Origin: Neostapfia colusana
Lineage: Eukaryota; Streptophyta; Magnoliopsida; Poales; Poaceae
Reading direction: 5' to 3'
Length of the DNA stretch: 64,000 bases
Assembly (NCBI GenBank): GCA_030760725.1
Contig: JASWHV010000008.1
Span: forward strand, 52,055,671 to 52,119,670
Both the position numbers and the translations under genes were made by a program. Every line of letters starts with the position of its first letter. The first letter of the stretch is position 1. The notes beneath the pieces were generated by a model. The model saw only the letters and a program-made list of their open reading frames with translations, had not been told where the DNA came from and ran no database searches. Below, one piece after another: positions 54,901 through 64,000 of this stretch.

Positions 54901-56411
54901 CAGAATTGAAGGACGAGGTTATAAGGCTCAATCTATGTCTAGTAAATAGTGGTGAAGTCATCACCATGGAAGTGGACTCCACACTAGAGCGAGACATACG
55001 CGAGGGTCAAAAGAATGATGAGAAGATACAAGAGATCAGACAACTCATCAAGGAAAATAAAGCTCCGGGTTTTAGAGAGGATGAACAAGGAACGGTGTGG
55101 CACGGGAAAATAATCTGTGTGCCAGAAGTAAAGGAGATCCGTGAATTGATTTTGAAGGAGGCTCATGATTCTGACTATTCCATTCATCCTGGGAGTACGA
55201 AAATGTACCAGGACCTCAAGAGCAGGTATTGGTGGTATGGCATGAAGCGAGATGTCGCGGAACATGTTGCCCTTTGTGACACATGTCAGTTGGTGAAAGC
55301 AGAACATCAACGACCCCCGGGATTATTGCAACCACTCAAAGTGCCTGAATGGAAATGGGAAGAAATCAGCATGGATTTCATCGTGGGATTGCCTAGGACC
55401 CAATCAGGATATGATTCGATATGGGTCATCATTGATAGGCTAACCAAGGTAGCTCACTTCATCCCCGTGAAGGAAAGCTACAGCGGATCCAAATTGGCAG
55501 AGTTGTACATGTCAAGGATCGTGTGTTACCATGGAGTGCCAAAGAAGATTGTGTCGGATCGAGGGACACAGTTCACCTCAAGGTTCTGGCAGAAGTTGCA
55601 CGAAACCATGGGAACCCATCTGAACTTTAGTTCTGCCTATCATCCCCAAACTGATGGGCAGACGGAAAGAACCAATCAGATTCTTGAAGATATGCTGAGG
55701 GCATGTGCACTAAAAAACAATCGGAGTTGGGATAAAAACTTACCGTATGCGGAGTTTTCCTATAACAACAGCTATCAAGCTAGTATGAAGATGTCACCGT
55801 TTGAGGCCTTGTACGGGAGGAAGTGCGGAACTCCCCTATTTTGGAACCAAACGGGGGAAAGTAAAGTGTTTGGTCCAGAAGTACTACAAGAACCCGAGGC
55901 AAAGGTGAGGGAAATTCGCAACAACTTGAGGATAGCACAGACACGCCAAAAGAGCTACGCTGATGTACGAAGAAGAGAGCTCGTTTTCAACGTGGTAGAC
56001 TATGTCTATCTCAAGGTGTCCCCTATCAGAGGACTTCGCCGGTTCAAGGTGAAAGGGAAGTTGTCACCTAGATACATCGGACCCTTTCAAGTTCTGGAAA
56101 GGAAAGGTGAAGTGGCGTATCAACTAGAGTTACCGGCTCATCTATCGGATGTGCACGATGTATTCCATGTGTCACAACTCAAGAAATGCCTGAGGACGCC
56201 TGAAGAGGTGTTACCCATGAATGAAGTGAACGTAGCTGAGGATTTGTCTTATGCCGAGCAACCATACAAGATTTTGGAGACAATGGAACGCCTCACCAGA
56301 AATAAAAGAATCCGGATGTGCAAGGTGCAGTGGAATCATCACTCAGAAGAGGAAGCCATCTGGGAGCGGGAAGATGAGCTAAAGGCACAATTTCCGGAAT
56401 TGTTTTCTTAG
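51942..56411 (+). CDS. gag-pol: Gag-Pol polyprotein of G3, uninterrupted 1489 codons
   Basis: Domains in order: Gag core about 85-230, zinc knuckle CFSCGEVGHYAHKCP about 343-357, aspartic protease LFDSGATHSFIAQ about 402, RT about 560-740 with VVVFIDDILVFSK, RNase H about 858-970 (YCDASGNG, LELAAV, TDHKSL), integrase HHCC about 1073-1110, core with MDFIVGLP, SDRGTQF and TDGQTERTNQ (D, D, E at about 1143, 1204, 1240), and a C-terminal chromodomain about 1435-1486. The single frame means Gag and Pol would be made as one polyprotein. Possible damaging changes are HPVKAN for HPGKAN near the RNase H end and RYRLYEYTVIPFG for RYGLYEYTVMPFG in RT. In the chromodomain only the Trp of the aromatic cage is evident. 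Confidence 0.95.
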   Translation: MAGRGKGRAANPANNNDEACNPHLSGGQDRGGRREGVDPLHQMLENQNQLIQNLTQVVANLHQVPPPQAAPRQPRLSEFLGTQPPKFASAAEPLEADDWLKTIENKMRIIQCQGYERVLFASHQLHGPAADWWTAYVAAHHDPENITWEEFKCSFRNHYIPRGELKNKRKEFLGLQQGNMSVREYLTKFTQLFRYAPRDIETDEQKQDCFVEGLTAEMQCAMSSNEYESFQKMVDRAFVVERKLKALENENKRKAGWSHQASGSNTRPRLMQQPAGQTNRAAVPYSAPRGYNPNYRPPAAPAQPQRQFVQQPRPAYPPRPAVQGPPNQPQDNKGQAPKIGVQCFSCGEVGHYAHKCPKKKPAQPQQQNVMRGRVNHVTMEEAQEATDMVVGKFPANLHLATLLFDSGATHSFIAQGFVKKHDLATTQMNHMLAVNSPGGEIRTRQVCPKVNLDINGVVFTANLIVIDSQGIDIILGMDWLTKHKGIIHCSTRMVELTHPSGIRVKFITIHEPGRDIKLNQVEVKVEEIRTIREYPDVFPEELPGMPPDREVEFAIELVPGTAPIYKRPYRMDSKQLEELKDHLRELTEKGYIRPSSSPWGAPVIFVPKKDGTQRLCVDYRVLNEVTIKNKYPLPRIEDLFDQLRGACVFSKIDLRSGYHQLKIRQTDIPKTAFVSRYRLYEYTVIPFGLTNAPAYFMYLMNKVFMEYLDKFVVVFIDDILVFSKDEEEHEKHLRLVLQRLREHQLYAKLSKCEFWLKRVPFLGYIISEGGISVDPAKIEDIQKWKTPENVGEVRSFLGLAGYYRRFIEGFSKISRPLTKLLEKGITFTWTPQCETSFQELKKRLTTAPVLVMPDMQKNFTVYCDASGNGLGCVLMQERHVVAYASRQLRKHEKNYPTHDLELAAVVHALKIWRHYLMGKRTEIYTDHKSLKYIFTQPDLNLRQRRWLELINDFDVGINYHPVKANVVADALSRKVQVNKLSLKDMPAELKDEVIRLNLCLVNSGEVITMEVDSTLERDIREGQKNDEKIQEIRQLIKENKAPGFREDEQGTVWHGKIICVPEVKEIRELILKEAHDSDYSIHPGSTKMYQDLKSRYWWYGMKRDVAEHVALCDTCQLVKAEHQRPPGLLQPLKVPEWKWEEISMDFIVGLPRTQSGYDSIWVIIDRLTKVAHFIPVKESYSGSKLAELYMSRIVCYHGVPKKIVSDRGTQFTSRFWQKLHETMGTHLNFSSAYHPQTDGQTERTNQILEDMLRACALKNNRSWDKNLPYAEFSYNNSYQASMKMSPFEALYGRKCGTPLFWNQTGESKVFGPEVLQEPEAKVREIRNNLRIAQTRQKSYADVRRRELVFNVVDYVYLKVSPIRGLRRFKVKGKLSPRYIGPFQVLERKGEVAYQLELPAHLSDVHDVFHVSQLKKCLRTPEEVLPMNEVNVAEDLSYAEQPYKILETMERLTRNKRIRMCKVQWNHHSEEEAIWEREDELKAQFPELFS

Positions 56412-56439
56412 AACCACCAATCTCGAGGACGAGATTTCT

Positions 56440-56456
56440 TTTAAGGGGGGTAGAGC
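56440..56456 (+). promoter_or_regulatory. Polypurine tract of G3
   Basis: TTTAAGGGGGGTAGAGC directly precedes the 3' LTR start; the same tract is found in G1 (29820-29836) and, on the minus strand, in H. It primes plus-strand DNA synthesis. Confidence 0.8.
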
Positions 56457-59400
56457 TGTAACACCCCAAAAATCTTGTTAAGACCCTAAATCATGTTAAG
56501 AGGGGAATTTAAAAATTTTTGGACGTGTTGCATGTTTTGCAAAAATTCAAATTTAAACTGGAATTCAAATTAAACTCAAATTAGAAAAGAAATAGAAAAA
56601 AAAAGAAAACAGAAAAAAACCGGCCAGTGGGCCGCAACCCACCAGCCGGCCCAACCAGAACCCGCGCCAGCCCGCAGCCGCGCGCGCCCCTTTCCTCCCA
56701 CTGACAGGTGGGGCCCGCCAGTTCTTCGTCTACCTCGAGCCCGCGCAGGACTCTCTCACCCCGAATCCAAACCGATCCGGATTTCTGCGAATCCCAGCCG
56801 AATTTCGCTCGGGGGCGACGCGAACTCGATCTAAACCACCCCGCCCTCCTCCCCCGTCTATAAAAACCCCGGCCTCGTTCTGTTTTTCCCACGCGATCTG
56901 CTGTTTTTCCTCCGGTGAGAACCCGAGCCTTCGCCGCCGAATTCTGGCCGATCTACGCTCGGAAATTCCGATCTAACTCGCTGGTCTTGATCCACCGCCT
57001 CCGGGGAACCTTGCAGGTGCAGAAAACTCGGTGACTTGCGGTGTAAACACAGCGCCGACGAGTCTCGCCGTGAATTCACCTTGGACCTCGTCGCCGATCA
57101 CCTTCCAGGACCTCCGAGCTCAAGAAAACCCCCGAGGTGAGATCCCCGACCTCTCCTCCACCGATCTATGCCATAAGATCACAGTTCTAGGAAGAATTCT
57201 CGAAGATCCGAAAGTCTCCGGCGAGATCGCCGCTTCCCGCCGCCGGCAGCGCCGCCCGCTCTCGATCAGAGCGACGTGGCCGCTTGTGCACCGTTTATTT
57301 TAAATCGCACGGTAGGGTTTAAATCCCCGCGTACCGGTTCAACGTTATAATCTCAGCCGTCGATTTAAAATCGGACGGTCCACGTCAGTCCCGCGTTATA
57401 AAGACTGGAAATCTTACGTGCTACCCCCTGGGGTTCTCGGGAAATAAGAGCTAGCCCCAGAAACTTCTGATCTAGCCCCTGGAACTTCAGAAAATCATGT
57501 AAATTCATTTAAAAATCAGTTTTAGCCCCTGGACTTAATAAAAATTAGGAAAAACTCCTCTGTTATGAGTAGCTAGACCCCTGAGAATTCTTAAAATAAT
57601 AGTATAGACCCTGTAGTGGGGTGAGTTTACCTTTTTAGCCCTGTTTAATATTTAATTTAGGAAATTGAATATGTAGCTAGTGTTTAAAATTTAAAAAGTG
57701 GGACAAACATATTGTCAAAATTAAATTAAAAACTTTCTCAGTATTTAGAAAACTTTAGAGTGAGATAAAAACATATTTTGGGCTGAAGTGAATCTGTTTA
57801 ATTTATTATTCACATTTAGGGACACATTTTTAAGTAAACAATTATTTTGGAAAATAGGGAAAATAATTGTAAAATAGTTTACATCAGAGGAAAAGGTCAA
57901 AAATATATTAGCAAACATTTTAGATCAGAACCTATTCTGTTTAGATGATGTGTCTTGTTATTTTTATAATAAAGTTCACATTTAGGCATAGGAAATAAAT
58001 CTGAAAATATAGCAAATAGTAAATGATAAATGGAGTTCTAAAATCCAAAGAATTCAGTTTAGGGTTGGTAGAAATTATGAAGACACATATGGAGAAGGAA
58101 AATACCTTTCATGCATACTAGGTAGCTAATGGTGTAGTAATTGAATATAAGGAATTTATTTAAATTGGAAACTCATATATATAGTATGTAAGTATAAATG
58201 TGAACACAAAAGTAGGAATCATATACATATGGTCAAAAGTGCATGCAAGCCACAAATCAACACACATAGAGTAACCACAACACATATAATGGTGAATGAC
58301 TTTCATAAATATGAATGTGTGGTTTGTATGAAGTGGAAGTGTGAACTATGTCTTATGGATTGTTGTTTTTCTTTTGCTATGTGTGATGGTATGATGTAGA
58401 ACCTGCTCAAGAGCAAGTTATTCCTTTCCAAGATCAGGACTACCCATTTCAAGAGCAGCAGGAAGGAGGCAAGTGTCCTTGACCACTTTGATCCTATACT
58501 AGGATGTGTAGATAGAATTATTTGCATTGTCAAATGAAATATGAAACCCATGCTAGGAAGTTTCCCTAGAATTGCATTACCTTGTTTCCTTGTAGCTTGG
58601 GTTGGGATTTATTTTATCATGTCATTTATTATTATGCATATGCTTAGCCATGCTTAGAATGGGATATTTGGGATATGAGATCATCAATTTATTTTACCAT
58701 ACTCTTGAATGAGATATTGTGAGTTATGTAGAGGTAGGGATCAAGGCAAGTTGGATGTTTTGGTTGTGTGCTGGGTGCACGAGACTCGGGTTTGTGTTTA
58801 GTACTTGCCTGGATCCTAAGGACCGGTTCATGGAGCATGTAACATGGATTTACCGTGCCAACCACATGCTGAGATGGGGCAGCTTGGCCAATTAATTAGG
58901 TGTATCCCCGGCATAGTATGGGTGTGTTGGATGGTGCGGGGAATAGGTGTCTGCTGGACTAACATATGAACCGCAAGGCTCAAGAGGGGGCCACTGCAGC
59001 GGGGTTGGAGCCTCTTGTATGCTGTTAGGGGTGAAACCTCAGTGGGCCCACGCTCGTCGGGAATCCCTTTGTAAAGGCTTCGTAGTGATCTCCTGGCTAC
59101 ACACCTGGGAAGTGTGAATGTGGTTTGTAGCCACTGGCATAATGGAGGTTCTTTTAGTCCACCCGGCAACGGGGGATGAAATCACTACATGTGGGTACAG
59201 TGGTGCAAACTCTGCAGAGTCAAAATTGTCATGACAGGCGTGCTCACGGTCAAGAGCGGCTTGGACTTATTCATGATGAGAGTATGATGGCCTTGGAGGG
59301 TGTGAATGTTAAGCGGGGAGCTTAACATTGGAAATGATGTTATGGTTATTTGATTATGATGATGATATGGGAGATTGGGACCATTTCACCTGTGTAGTAA

Positions 59401-59870
59401 TATTGGTGCTTAATAAGCTAAGGTAATAGGTATTTATGGCATAGTGCTTTAACCATGAGTTCAACCTCCCTTGTTCTAGCCATGCATGGCATAATTTTCC
59501 CACACTTGCTGAGTACCATCGGTACTCAACCTTGCATATTTTGTTGGTTTATATTGCTGCTCGGGTCAAGAAAATGAGGTGGTGTATAATGACCAAGACT
59601 TTGGACCCGAAGAAGGTTTCTAGGTTCATGGAGACCCCCGGGCAACGCCTGTGACGGAGGCCTTAAGAATAATATTCCGCTGCTAGTTTATTCACTTGTG
59701 ATGAACTTATTATTGTCCATCGAGACATTTACTATGTAAGACTTACTTATATTCGACACCTGGCTTGTAATAAATGATGCTTCACTATTTGTCGTCACAT
59801 GTATGAGAAAATGATCCTGGCATACATGTGATATTCACTTGGTTGTTCTTCGGAAAAACCGGGTGTGACA
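56457..59870 (+). repeat. G3 3' LTR
   Basis: It is the partner of 47207-50636 with the same motif order. One hairpin arm varies (59226-59237 reads TTGTCATGACAG). It ends GGGTGTGACA and is followed by the GCAGC duplication. Confidence 0.9.
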
Positions 59871-62130
59871 GCAGCCTCGCCCCACATATCAACCTCGACC
59901 AGCAGTACAAGGATCCCCTAATCAACCCCAAGACAACAAAGGCCAGGCACCTAAGTTTGGGGTGCAATGCTTCAACTGTGGTGAAGTGGGGCACTACGCC
60001 CATAAGTGCCCAAAGAAGAAGCCCATGCAGCCACAACAGAAGAATGTGATGCGAGGAAGGGTGAACCACGTGACCATGGAGGAAGCGCAAGAGGCACCTG
60101 ACGTGGTAATTGGTAAGTTTCCTGCCAATTTACACATTGTAACCCTGTTGTTCGATTCTGGTGCTACCCACTTGTTCATTGCTCAAGGGTTTGTTAAGAA
60201 GCATGATCCAGCAACAACACAAATGAACCATATGCTATCAGTAAACTCTCCAGGGGGAGAAATAAGGACAAGACAAGTGTGTCCCAAGGTGAATCTAGAC
60301 ATTAATGGGGTAGTATTTACTGCAAACCTCATAGTGATAGACTCACAAGGGATAGATATTATTTTGGGTATGGATTGGTTGACCAAACATAAGGGAATCA
60401 TCCATTGTTCGACAAGAACGGTGGAACTAACTCACCCTTGTGGCGCAAGAGTGAAGTTCATAACTCTACAAAACCCTAGGAGGGACCTTAAACTCAATCA
60501 AGTTGAGGTAGAAGTGGAAGAGATCAGGATTATTAGGGAATATCCAGAAGTTTTTCCGGAGGAGTTGCCAGGTATGCCTCCCGATCGTGAAGTGGAATTC
60601 GCGATTGAGCTAGTGCCTGGAACAGCTCCAATATATAATAGGCCTTATCGGGTGGACTCCAAACAGCTGGAAGAACTCAAGGAGCATTTAAGAGAATTGA
60701 CAGAGAAGGGATACATTTGTCCTAGTTCCTCACCATGGGGAGCTCCAGTGATATTTGTGCCCAAGAAGGACGGGAACCAAAGGTTATGCGTAGACTACCG
60801 TGCGTTGAATGAAGTAACCATCAAGAACAAGTACCCATTACCCCACATTGAAGACTTATTTGATCAGTTGAAGGGAGCCTGTGTGTTCTCGAAAATTGAT
60901 CTCAGGTCGGGATACCACCAACTTAAGATAAGGCAAACTGACATTCCAAAGACAGCTTTCGTATCTCGGTACGGGCTGTATGATTACACCGTCATGCCTT
61001 TCAGGCTAACTAATGCCCGAACATACTTCATGTATCTCATGAACAAGGTATTCATGGAATATCTGGACAAATTTGTTGTGGTTTTCATTGATGACATTCT
61101 TGTCTTCTCCAAAGATGAAGAAGAACATGAGGGACATTTAAGGTTGGTGTTGCAAAAGCTGAGAGAACACCAACTATATGCCAAGTTGAGCAAGTGTGAG
61201 TTTTGGCTGAAGAGAGTTCCCTTCTTAGGACATATAATCTCGGAGGGAGGAATCTCCGTAGATCCCGCCAAGATCGAGGATGTGCAGAAGTGGAAGACCC
61301 CTGAAAATGTCGAGGAAGTTCGAAGCTTCTTAGGATTGGCTGGGTATTATCGACGGTTTATCGAGGGTTTCTCCAAGATTTTGAGACCCCTCACCAAATT
61401 GTTAGAGAAGGGAATCACGTTCACATGGACACCGCAGTGCAAGACGAGTTTTCAAGAACTGAAGAAAAGATTGACAACAACCCCAGTGCTAGTTATGCCA
61501 GATATGCAGAAGAACTTTTCAGTGTACTGTGATGCCTCTGGAAACGGGTTAGGATGTGTTCTCATGCAAGAGGGGCATGTCGTGGCTTATGCGTCCCGGC
61601 AGCTCCGGAAACACGAGAAGAACTATCCTACGCATGACCTAGAGCTAGCCGCAGTGGTACACGCGTTGAAAATTTGGCGGCATTACTTGATGGGGAAGAG
61701 GACAGAGATATATACGAATCATAAGAGCTTAAAGTATATTTTCACAGAGCCAGATCTCAACCTCAGACAAAGGAGATGGTTAGAGCTAATCAACAACTTT
61801 GATTTGGGCATCAACTATCATCCTGGGAAAGCGAACATCGTAGCAGATGCTTTAAGACGGAAGGTGCAGGTCAATAGGTTGAGCTTAAAGGATATGCCTA
61901 CAGAATTGAAGGAAGAGGATGTAAAACTCAATCTATGTCTGGTGAATAGTGGTGAGGCCATCGCCATGGAAGTGGACACCACATTAGAGCAAGATATACT
62001 CAATGGTCAGAAGAATGATGAGAAATACAAGAAATCAGAGAACTCATCAAGGATAATAAAGCCCCTGGATTCAGAGAGGATGAACAAGGTACGGTGTGGC
62101 ACGGGAAAAGAATCTGTGTGCCTGAGGTGA
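59871..62130 (+). pseudogene. pol: Gag end, protease, RT and RNase H of G2 (after G3)
   Basis: The reading of G2 resumes in frame with PRPTYQPRPAVQGSPNQ, zinc knuckle CFNCGEVGHYAHKCP, protease LFDSGATHLFIAQ, RT VVVFIDDILVFSK and RNase H YCDASGNGLGCVLMQE. RNase H has IYTNHKSLKY where G1, G3 and H have TDHKSL, so a catalytic Asp is Asn. Other odd changes are ICPSSSP, FRLTNARTYF and ADALRRK. A one-base loss near 62027 ends the frame. Confidence 0.85.
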
Positions 62131-62351
62131 AGGTGATCCGTGAATTGATTTTGAAGGAAGCTCATGATACCGACTATTCCATTCATCCTGGGAGTACGAA
62201 GATGTATCATGACCTCAAGAGCAGGTATTGGTGGTATGGCATAAAGCGAGATGTCGCGGAACATGTTGCCCTATGTGACACATGTCAGTTGGTGAAAGCA
62301 GAACATCAACGACCCGCAGGATTATTGCAACCACTCAAAGTGCCTGAATAG
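62094..62351 (+). pseudogene. pol: Integrase zinc-binding region of G2
   Basis: The frame has EAHDTDYSIHPGSTKMYHD and CDTCQLVKAEHQRPAG, the HHCC pattern. TAG (62349-62351) replaces the Trp of PEWKWEE. Confidence 0.8.
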
Positions 62352-62696
62352 AAATGGGAAGAAATCAGTACGGATTTCATAGTGGGACTACACAGGACCC
62401 AATCAGGATATGATTCAATATGGGTCATCATCGACAGTCTAACCAAGGTAGCTCATTTAATCCCCGTGAAAGAAAGCTACAGCGGATCCAAATTGGTAGA
62501 ATTGTACATGTCAAGGATCGTGTGTTTTCATGGAGTGCCGAAGAAGATAGTGTCAGATCGAGGGACACAGTTCACCTCAAGGTTCTGGCAGAAGTTACAT
62601 GAAACCATGGGAATACATCTAAATTTTAGTTCTGCCTATCACCCCAGACTGACGGGCAGACGGAAAGAACCAATAAGATACTTGAGGATATGCTGA
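62352..62696 (+). pseudogene. pol: Integrase core of G2
   Basis: After the amber codon the same frame continues with STDFIVGLHRTQSGYDSIW, IDSLTKVAHLIPV and SDRGTQFTSRFWQK. A one-base loss near 62645 destroys the PQTDGQTE block in this frame. Confidence 0.8.
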
Positions 62697-63175
62697 GAGC
62701 GTGTGCGCTCAAGAACAATAGGAGTTGGGATAAGAACTTACCGTATGCGGAGTTCTCCTATAACAACAACTATCAGGCTAGTATGAAGATGTCACCATTT
62801 GAGGCTTTGTATGGGAGGAAGTGCAGAACTCCACTATTTTGGAACCAAACAGGGGAAAGTAAAGTGTTTGGGCCCGAGGTACTACAAGAAGCCAAGGCGA
62901 AAGTGAGGGAAATCCGCAACAACTTGAGGATAGCACAGACACGACAAAAGAGCTATGCCGATGTACGGAGAAGAGAGCTCGTTTTCAACGTGGGGGACTA
63001 TGTTTATCTCAAGGTGTCCCCTATCCGAGGACTTCGTCGGTTCAAGGTGAAAGGGAAGTTATCACCTCGATACATCGGACCCCTTCAGATTCTGGAGAGG
63101 AAAGGCGAGGTGGCATATCAACTCGAACTACCGGCTCACCTATCAGATGTGCACGATGTATTCCATGTGTCATAG
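62690..63175 (+). pseudogene. pol: Integrase C-terminal region of G2
   Basis: The frame has MLRACALKNNRSWDKNLPYA, EALYGRKCRTPLFWNQTGES and KLSPRYIGPLQILERKGEVA. It stops at TAG 63173-63175 where G3 has Gln in VSQLKK. Confidence 0.8.
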
Positions 63176-63205
63176 CTCAAGAAATGTCTGAGGACTCCTG
63201 AAGAG

Positions 63206-63388
63206 ATGTTACCCATGAATGAGGTTGACGTAGGAGAGGATCTGTCTTATGCCGAGCAACCGGTCAAGGTTTTGGAGACAATGGAACGCCTCACAAGAAA
63301 TAAAAGAATCCGTATGTGCAAGGTGCAGTGGAAGCATCACTCGGAAGAAGAAGCCACATGGGAGCGAGAAGACGAGCTTAAGGCATAG
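63206..63388 (+). pseudogene. pol: Chromodomain of G2
   Basis: The frame has YAEQPVKVLETMERLTRN and CKVQWKHHSEEEATWERE. It stops at TAG 63386-63388 (Gln in G1 and G3) a few codons before the family's usual end. A deletion junction follows at once. Confidence 0.75.
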
Positions 63389-63392
63389 TTTC

Positions 63393-64000
63393 CTGGATCC
63401 TAAGGACCAATTAATTAGGTGTATCCCCGGCGTAGTATGGGTGTTTTGGATGGTGCGGGGAGTAGGTGTCAGCTGGACTACTATATGAACCGCAAGGCTC
63501 AAGAAGGGCCACTGCAGCGGGGTTGGATTGTATGCTGTTAGGGGTGAAACCTCAGTGGGCCCACGCTCATCGAGAATCCCTTTGTAAAGGCCTCGTAGTG
63601 ATCTCCTGGCTACACACCTGGGAAGTGTGAATGTGGTTCGCGGCCACTGGCATAATGGAGGTTCTTTTAGTCCACCCGGCAACAGGGGATGAAATCGCTA
63701 CATGTGGGTACAGTGGTGCAAACTCTGCAGAGTCAAAACTGTCATGACAGCCGTGCTCACGGTCAAGAGCGGCTTGGACTTATTCATGATTAGAGGATGA
63801 TGAATTTGGAAGTTGAGGATGTTAAGCGGGGAGCTTGACATTGGATATGATGTTATGGTTACTTAATATTGATGATGGGTTGAGGGGTTGGGACTATTTC
63901 ACCTGTGTAGTAATGTAGGTGCTTAATAAGCTAAGGTGATAGGTATTAATTGCGTAGTGCTTTAACCATGAGTCACCCTCTCCTTGCTCTAGCCATGCGT
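63393..64000 (+). repeat. G2 3' LTR, first ~2.4 kb deleted, cut by window end
   Basis: From CCTGGATCCTAAGGACCAAT the sequence matches the G2 5' LTR from about 43959 on, so the end of pol, the polypurine tract and the first two thirds of the LTR are missing. The junction shares only a couple of bases (TTCC/GCC-TGGA) between the two sides, which fits end joining. The hairpin CTGTCATGACAG is kept at 63739-63750. Confidence 0.8.

Larger units (their letters stand above)
47207..59870 (+). mobile_element. Element G3: structurally complete Ty3/gypsy chromodomain retrotransposon
   Basis: It has LTRs 47207-50636 and 56457-59870, primer site 50641-50653, an intact ORF0, an intact gag-pol and a polypurine tract. 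It is nested in the gag of G2 in the same orientation. The LTRs differ from each other at many sites (about thirty seen in the first 1.2 kb), including a ten-base indel in GCCGCC repeats, so it is older than G1 although its ORFs are open. Confidence 0.93.
41593..64000 (+). mobile_element. Element G2: Ty3/gypsy chromodomain retrotransposon with ORF0, split by G3
   Basis: The 5' LTR is 41593-44955, primer site 44960-44972, ORF0 45172-45942, gag 46273-47206; G3 then interrupts; gag and pol resume at 59871 and run to 63388; a truncated 3' LTR follows to the window end. The 3' LTR fragment lacks the same ~65-base segment (after AAGGACC) as the G2 5' LTR and unlike G1 and G3, which links the two ends. 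It has many stops and is the oldest-looking of the three G elements. Confidence 0.88.

Overview
The window is a block of nested LTR retrotransposons from a plant nuclear genome, probably a grass. This rests on the element lineages: chromodomain-bearing Ty3/gypsy elements with 3.4 kb LTRs, and a SIRE-like Ty1/copia family with an extra 3' ORF of the putative plant transposon protein type. The species cannot be fixed from the sequence. I see no host gene, rRNA, tRNA or CRISPR array; nearly every base can be assigned to a transposable element or an LTR-like remnant.

Layout. (1) 1-1409: LTR-like fragment of an unrecognised family, minus strand. (2) Element A, a degenerate SIRE-like copia on the minus strand, spans 1410-35558 and is split by three insertions: gypsy element H (4178-16105, minus), a solo LTR (16457-18083, plus) and gypsy element G1 (20550-33321, plus, perfect 5-bp target duplication). 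(3) 35559-36978: LTR-like fragment of another family. (4) Element B, a second copy of the same copia family on the plus strand (36979-41592), cut in its integrase by gypsy element G2 (41593 to the window end), which is cut in its gag by gypsy element G3 (47207-59870). G3 has two LTRs and an uninterrupted 1489-codon gag-pol. G2 resumes at 59871 and loses the start of its 3' LTR in a deletion.

How the genes fit together. G1, G2 and G3 share one plan: LTR, tRNA-Met-type primer site, a separate ORF0, gag-pol (Gag, zinc knuckle, protease, RT, RNase H, integrase, chromodomain), polypurine tract, LTR. ORF0 begins with a near replica of the histone H3 tail, in register: TARKSTGG falls at H3 positions 6-13, with the lysine at position 9, while the lysines at positions 4, 14 and 18 are replaced. 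The same element carries an integrase chromodomain, a fold whose relatives read methylated H3K9. This pairing is the most interesting biology in the window.

Other signals not explained by standard annotation: a spliced, phase-consistent small coding sequence inside the gypsy LTRs with mostly third-position differences in its last exon; splice-acceptor AGs abutting every ORF0 and gag start codon; a 17-unit G-box/ABRE tandem array upstream of the TATA box in both LTRs of H; a tandem array that repeats the primer-binding site of H; clusters of the palindrome CCGGACTAGTCCGG in the copia LTRs and upstream of its 3' ORF; and LTR RNA hairpins with a covarying base pair between families.
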